The notes under the pieces were generated by a model. That model did no database searches and was not told the origin of the DNA. It saw nothing but the letters and a program-made list of their open reading frames with translations. DNA of 64,000 nucleotides, taken from contig CAWERR010000009.1 of NCBI GenBank assembly GCA_963811585.1, forward strand, positions 124,001 through 188,000, in the 5' to 3' direction. This document shows positions 60,095-64,000 of this stretch, in pieces. Every line of letters begins with the position of its first letter. Position 1 is the stretch's first letter. Both the position numbers and the translations under genes were made by a program. This stretch comes from JACDHG01 sp963811585. Its GTDB lineage: Bacteria > Actinomycetota > Actinomycetes > Propionibacteriales > Nocardioidaceae.

Positions 60095-61249
60095 TCAGTT
60101 GACCTGCGTGTCTTCGGCCAGGGCCTCGTCGGGATGGCGCTCGATGTAGCCGGCGATCTTGCCGCGCTCGATCGACCTGAACAAGGAGCGGGTTTGTCCT
60201 GGGTCGAGGCGGACGATGCTCTGCCCGCTGACCTCGTCAAAGGACCCGAAGGGCGCCGTGACGAACTGGACGTGCTCCGCATCCAGGTCACGCATGGCCA
60301 ATGCCAGGCCACGGATTTCGTCGTTGTCCCACGTCTCGTCGACGGTGAGGTATCGCGTCAACGTGTTCAGCACTTTCCCGAAGCGGATCGGGTTGCGGGT
60401 GGTCGAGCTCGACAACAGTTTGCCCATCAGCGCGCGTAAGAAGTTTTGCTGCCGCGCCATCCGGCCGAAGTCGCTCTCCTTGTCACCCGGTATGTCGTAG
60501 CGGGTTCGGACGTATTGCAACGCCCGCTCACCCTCGATGGTCTCCCACCCCTTCGTCCAGGTGACGTTCTGACTCGTGTCGGTGAAGGTCTCCGGGATGT
60601 AGACGGCGACACCTCCGACGGCGCTGGTGAGGTCGCGGAACCCGGCCCAGTCGATGATCGCGACATGGTCGATGGTGAGGCCGGTCAGGTTCTCCACGGT
60701 CTTGACCGCCAGCGCCGGCCCGCCGTACGAGAAGGCGGCGTTGATCTTGCCGTGCCCGTTGTCGTAGGGGTAGTCCTCGATCTCGACCCAGCTGTCGCGG
60801 GGGATCGACACCAGCTGGGCAGACTCTCGGCCAGCGGGAATATGGACCACCATGATGGTGTCGCTGAGGTGTTCCCAGGGGGTCCACTTGCCGTCGGCCA
60901 TGTCCTCGGCGACGGACAGCCCGACATTGCCGTGGTCGGCGCCAAGAAGCAAGATGTTCAAGGCGTATTCCGACTCGTTGTGGTCCTTTTCCGGTTGCGG
61001 CGTGATACCAGCGTCGATCCGGGGGATCTTGCCGATCTGGTCGTTGGCCCACCACAGATAGCCGCCAGCAGTGGTGACGAGGAGGATCAGGACCAACCCC
61101 ACGGCGGTCCACACCTTGTGGCGCGTGAAGATGGACCAGCCGCTCGCGGGCTTGGGCGCGGGCGCAGCGGCGGCATCGGGCTGATCGGCGGAAGGCCCGG
61201 TGGATGCGGCATCGGGCTCAGCCGGAGTGTCGTGTGGTTCGTCCCCCAC
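60095..61249 (-). CDS. LCP-family (LytR-CpsA-Psr) cell-wall glycopolymer ligase
   Basis: 384 residues: cytoplasmic Pro/Ala tail, one membrane helix (KVWTAVGLVLILLVTTAGGY), then the LCP domain outside. Core motifs SDTIMVVHIPAGRESAQLVSIPRDSWVEI, GKINAAFSYGGPALAVKTVE and ERALQYVRTRYDIPG are present. LCP proteins attach teichoic acids or arabinogalactan-like polymers to peptidoglycan. The GTG start has GGAGGGG upstream. A close paralogue precedes it on the same strand. Confidence 0.92.
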   Translation of the reverse strand: MGDEPHDTPAEPDAASTGPSADQPDAAAAPAPKPASGWSIFTRHKVWTAVGLVLILLVTTAGGYLWWANDQIGKIPRIDAGITPQPEKDHNESEYALNILLLGADHGNVGLSVAEDMADGKWTPWEHLSDTIMVVHIPAGRESAQLVSIPRDSWVEIEDYPYDNGHGKINAAFSYGGPALAVKTVENLTGLTIDHVAIIDWAGFRDLTSAVGGVAVYIPETFTDTSQNVTWTKGWETIEGERALQYVRTRYDIPGDKESDFGRMARQQNFLRALMGKLLSSSTTRNPIRFGKVLNTLTRYLTVDETWDNDEIRGLALAMRDLDAEHVQFVTAPFGSFDEVSGQSIVRLDPGQTRSLFRSIERGKIAGYIERHPDEALAEDTQVN

Positions 61250-61324
61250 GAGTTCCCCTCCCGGCCAGGCGGTGATGACGACGCGAGCGTACCCGACGAA
61301 ATCGGCGTTGCAGGTCGGGTTCGG

Positions 61325-62485
61325 CTAGTCGACGCTGGTCGGGCTCCCCAAGCCCTGATCGGGATACTGCTTGAGATATCCCTCGATGTCGTCGTCCTTG
61401 ATGGCCGTCCACAAGTCGAGGGACTGCTTCGGCTCGAGCCGGACGATGCTCTGCCCGTCAGAGGTTGTGTCATAGCTCCCGAACGGCGCTGTCAGGAAGT
61501 CCACGTCCTCGGTCCTGATGTCGCGCAGCGACAGCGCCAACGAGCGGATCTCGTCGGTGTCCCACGTCTCGTCGACCGTGAGGTAGTTGGTGACGGTGCC
61601 GACAACCTTGGACAGCCGGAACGGGTTCTTGGTAGTCGACCCCGAAAGCAGCTTGCCCATCGTGGATCGCAGGAAGTTCTGCTGCCGCTTGATGCGGTCG
61701 AAGTCGCCGTTGGCGAGACCGTGGCGCGTACGCACGTACTGAAGAGCCTGCTCACCCTCGAACGTGTGCCAGCCCTTCTCCCAGGTGATCCGTTGCGAGT
61801 CGTCGTAGAACGTCTCCGGGATGTAGACCTTGATGCCACCGAGTGCACTCGTCAGGTCGCGGAAGCCGACCCAGTCGATGATCGCGATGTGGTCGATCTG
61901 AATGTCGGTCAGCTGTTCGACTGTCCTGAGCGACAGCTCAGGTCCTCCGTACGAGAAGGCGGCGTTGATCTTTGCGTGCCCGTTGCCAGCCGGGTAGCCG
62001 TCGATCTTCACATAGGCATCTCGGGGGATCGAGACCAGCTGCACGGACTCACGGTCAGCGGGGATGTGGGCGATGATGATCGTGTCGCTGAGGTGCTGGT
62101 ACGGCGTCCACTTGCCGTCCTCGAGGTCTTCGGCGACGGACTGCCCGATATTGCCGTGGTCGGCGCCGATCAGCAGGATGTTGAGTGGCTGGTTGTCTTC
62201 GTTGTGGTTCTTCTCGGGGTTCTCGGTCACCCCCATGTCGGCACGTTGGATCGTGCCGAGCTGGTGGTTGAGCCACCACACGAAGCCACCCGTCGTACCG
62301 CCGAGCACGGCCAGCACCACGGCAATCGAGACGATGACAACGTGGCGGCGCATGAAGCCTCGAGGCTTGACTGCCTTGCGCCTGCCGCCGGCCGGAGAGG
62401 TGTCGCCGTTTGCCACGCCAGGACCGGTGTCGACGGCTGGATCGGTCGTCGATCCCTCATCGGACGGTGGGCGTGGTTCGCTCAT
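61325..62485 (-). CDS. LCP-family cell-wall ligase, paralogue of the downstream copy
   Basis: 386 residues from ATG 62485; the membrane helix (VVIVSIAVVLAVLGGTTGGF) is followed by the LCP domain with SDTIIIAHIPADRESVQLVSI, GHAKINAAFSYGGPEL and ALQYVRTRHGLANGD. The order of motifs and the flanking sequence (for example ADHGN-x2-SVAED and DDDIEGYLKQYPDQ) show that the two genes are a tandem duplication. Upstream ORF part before the ATG is not coding. The pair suggests two polymer types or growth states. Confidence 0.92.
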   Translation of the reverse strand: MSEPRPPSDEGSTTDPAVDTGPGVANGDTSPAGGRRKAVKPRGFMRRHVVIVSIAVVLAVLGGTTGGFVWWLNHQLGTIQRADMGVTENPEKNHNEDNQPLNILLIGADHGNIGQSVAEDLEDGKWTPYQHLSDTIIIAHIPADRESVQLVSIPRDAYVKIDGYPAGNGHAKINAAFSYGGPELSLRTVEQLTDIQIDHIAIIDWVGFRDLTSALGGIKVYIPETFYDDSQRITWEKGWHTFEGEQALQYVRTRHGLANGDFDRIKRQQNFLRSTMGKLLSGSTTKNPFRLSKVVGTVTNYLTVDETWDTDEIRSLALSLRDIRTEDVDFLTAPFGSYDTTSDGQSIVRLEPKQSLDLWTAIKDDDIEGYLKQYPDQGLGSPTSVD

Positions 62486-62668
62486 AACTCTCTCTGTCTT
62501 CGAGGCGCGCTGCCCGCGGCAGGCGGGGCGCTGGCACGCGGGGTTCGCGGCAGACTCTCCGGTCCAGTTTGCCAAGGATCGGCACAACCGGGAAATCGGG
62601 CCAGAGACTCCTGAGGATGTTCAGGACATTTTCAGGTTCGATGTAGCGGGTCTGGCACGATGTGGCGT

Positions 62669-63511
62669 ATGACGGCCGCGCCACACCCCACGACCCTGAT
62701 CACGGTCGCCCCCACCGGGGCGGAAACGGCCAAAGCGGACGTACCGGCCCTGCCCACCACGCTCGACGAACTCCTCGCGACAGCCACCGCATGCGAGGCT
62801 GCGGGCGCCGCGATGATCCACCTTCACATCCGCGACGCCGATCACCGCCCCACGCTCGACCTCGGCCTCCTGAGCGCCGCCGTCGCGGGAATCCGCGAGA
62901 CCACCGACCTCGTCGTCCAGCTGTCGACCGGAGGATCGGTGCACGACCCCCTCGACCAGCGACTGAAGGTGCTCGACGCCGACCCCGACTCCTGCTCCCT
63001 GACGATGGGCACGACCAACTTCGGCGACGACGTCTTCATGAACCCCTACCCGTTCGTGCAGGAGCTCTACGCGCTGTCTCAGGAGCGCGAGGTGGTCCCT
63101 GAGTTCGAGCTGTTCGACCTGGGCCACGTGGCCGCACTGCACCGGCTGCTCAAGACCCACGGGCTCCCTTACGGCGGGCGCGTCCACTGCGATCTGGTGA
63201 TGGGCGTGCCTGGCGGTATGCCTGGCACCGCAGACGCGTTGGTCGCGGCAGTTCAGGCTCTTCCCGCCGAGACGACCTCCTGGTCGGCGACCGGGATCGG
63301 CCGGACTACCCTGGCAGTGGCGTTGGCATCGCTGTCCAAGGGCGGCCACCTGCGGGTCGGGATGGAAGACACCCTGACACTGGCGCGTGGAGTTCCCGTG
63401 ACACACAACCGCGAGCTCGTGGAGCGAGCGGCTGCGTTGTGCGAGCTTGTGCAACGCCCCGCGATGAAGACGAAGGAAGCCCGCGAGTTCCTCCAGGTCA
63501 AGCCCCGCTGA
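62669..63511 (+). CDS. BKACE family beta-keto acid cleavage enzyme
   Basis: 280 residues (ATG at 62669; an in-frame ATG lies 9 bp upstream). TIM-barrel zinc enzyme of the DUF849/Kce type that condenses a beta-keto acid with acetyl-CoA and cleaves it. Motifs: GAAMIHLHIRD (zinc His pair), QLSTGGS, DDVFMNPY and HCDLVMGVPGGMPG. The substrate cannot be told from the sequence. Confidence 0.88.
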   Translation: MTAAPHPTTLITVAPTGAETAKADVPALPTTLDELLATATACEAAGAAMIHLHIRDADHRPTLDLGLLSAAVAGIRETTDLVVQLSTGGSVHDPLDQRLKVLDADPDSCSLTMGTTNFGDDVFMNPYPFVQELYALSQEREVVPEFELFDLGHVAALHRLLKTHGLPYGGRVHCDLVMGVPGGMPGTADALVAAVQALPAETTSWSATGIGRTTLAVALASLSKGGHLRVGMEDTLTLARGVPVTHNRELVERAAALCELVQRPAMKTKEAREFLQVKPR

Positions 63512-63531
63512 CGTCGTTAGACTCTGCCGTC

Positions 63532-63630
63532 GTGGACGCCTTCTATGTCAGCCTGCTTGTGATCGTGGCCCTCGGCATCGCGTGGCTCGCCGGCTACTCC
63601 GTCTTCGCGCTGTTCCGCGGCCAGAGCTGA
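63532..63630 (+). CDS. Single-helix membrane peptide, 32 residues
   Basis: Short gene from a GTG at 63532: VDAFYVSLLVIVALGIAWLA then GYSVFALFRGQS. One membrane helix with a short polar end. No ribosome site is obvious, but the whole frame is hydrophobic and it fits exactly between the BKACE gene and the FABP-like gene. Function unknown. Confidence 0.4.
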   Translation: MDAFYVSLLVIVALGIAWLAGYSVFALFRGQS

Positions 63631-63641
63631 CGCAGCGACCG

Positions 63642-64000
63642 ATGCCGATCAAGATCCCCTCTGACCTCCACCCGCAGGTGATGCCGGTCGCCTTCCTGCT
63701 GGGCCAGTGGCACGGCAACGGCCGCGGCGACTACCCGACGATCGAAGCGTTCGAGTTCGGGCAAGAGGTTGCGTTCACCCATGACGGTCGGCCGTTCCTC
63801 CACTACTTCAGCCGCACCTGGCTCCTCGACGACGAGGGCAACGAGGTGCGTCCGCTCGCCCTGGAGACCGGCTTCCTGCGGCCCCAACCCGGCGGTGAGA
63901 TCGAGCTGGTCCTTGCGCATCCGACCGGCTTCGTCGAGATCTACTACGGCAAGGTCGGGGGCGCAAAGCTCGAGCTCGCCACCGATGCCGTCGTGCGCAC
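63642..64000 (+). CDS. Nitrobindin-like (FABP/DUF1794) heme-binding protein, 3' end outside window
   Basis: First 119 residues visible, from ATG 63642: MPIKIPSDLHPQVMPVAFLL, then GQWHGNGRGDYPTIEAFEFG, the typical first strands of nitrobindin/peroxynitrite isomerase-like barrels that bind heme. The His ligand region lies beyond the window end. It follows the small membrane peptide by 11 bp, on the same strand as the BKACE gene. Confidence 0.85.
   Translation, partial: MPIKIPSDLHPQVMPVAFLLGQWHGNGRGDYPTIEAFEFGQEVAFTHDGRPFLHYFSRTWLLDDEGNEVRPLALETGFLRPQPGGEIELVLAHPTGFVEIYYGKVGGAKLELATDAVVR

Noticed and set aside
60446..62614. 722-codon plus-strand open frame over the two LCP genes
   Set aside because: Spans two genes on the opposite strand with clear LCP motifs; composition is shadow-like (Val/Asp/Arg-rich).

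Overview
The window comes from a high-GC actinobacterium, most likely of the Nocardioidaceae (Nocardioides or a close relative). The evidence is mycothiol synthesis (MshD), a WhiB7-type regulator, a GlnR-type response regulator, a 13E12/DUF222 HNH gene, AT-poor codon use with many GTG starts, and GGTCTCGACAAGCTCGACC-type dispersed repeats. The placement is by family content only; no 16S gene is present.

Layout. (1) 1-5.3 kb: a PhoD-like phosphatase cut by the window edge and the pstSCAB phosphate transporter. A PhoP-type PHO box lies upstream of pstS and a strong hairpin lies in the first codons of pstC. (2) 5.3-49.5 kb: a mosaic of accessory genes. It holds secreted peptidases and cell-wall proteins, a PLP decarboxylase with a co-transcribed MFS exporter, a subtilase-like protein that has lost its protease domain, an acyl-CoA ligase/citryl-CoA lyase pair, whiB7 with an upstream ORF, a divergent lipoprotein/SARP-STAND-WD40/LuxR-LAL regulatory module, oxidoreductases, three small stress or envelope proteins, tRNA-Lys, an MFS exporter, an HNH gene carrying repeat copies, an unusual class IV aminotransferase homologue and a GGDEF protein. 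Two genes here are clear remnants (an MFS transporter and a chloramphenicol-phosphotransferase-like kinase) and one has a 3' frameshift. (3) 49.6-64 kb: a conserved core block: DUF47-Pit phosphate transport, MutT1, ppk, mshD, glnR, a MoaD/ThiS protein, a rhodanese sulfurtransferase with DUF1416, two LCP ligases, a BKACE enzyme and a nitrobindin-like protein truncated by the window end.

How the genes work together. The two ends share one theme, phosphate supply and storage: PhoD, PstSCAB, Pit with its DUF47 partner, and Ppk. In Streptomyces the pst, pit, ppk, mshD, glnR and cysA-like genes lie in one neighbourhood, so the roughly 44 kb between pstS and pit looks like a large accessory segment within an otherwise conserved block. 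The most notable leads are the coupled SARP-STAND-WD40 plus LAL regulators with an 11-bp-phased repeat in their shared promoter, the whiB7 leader, the class IV aminotransferase without a Schiff-base lysine, the protease-less subtilase, and the pst regulatory structures. No prophage, integrase, transposase, CRISPR array, rRNA or biosynthetic megasynthase was found.
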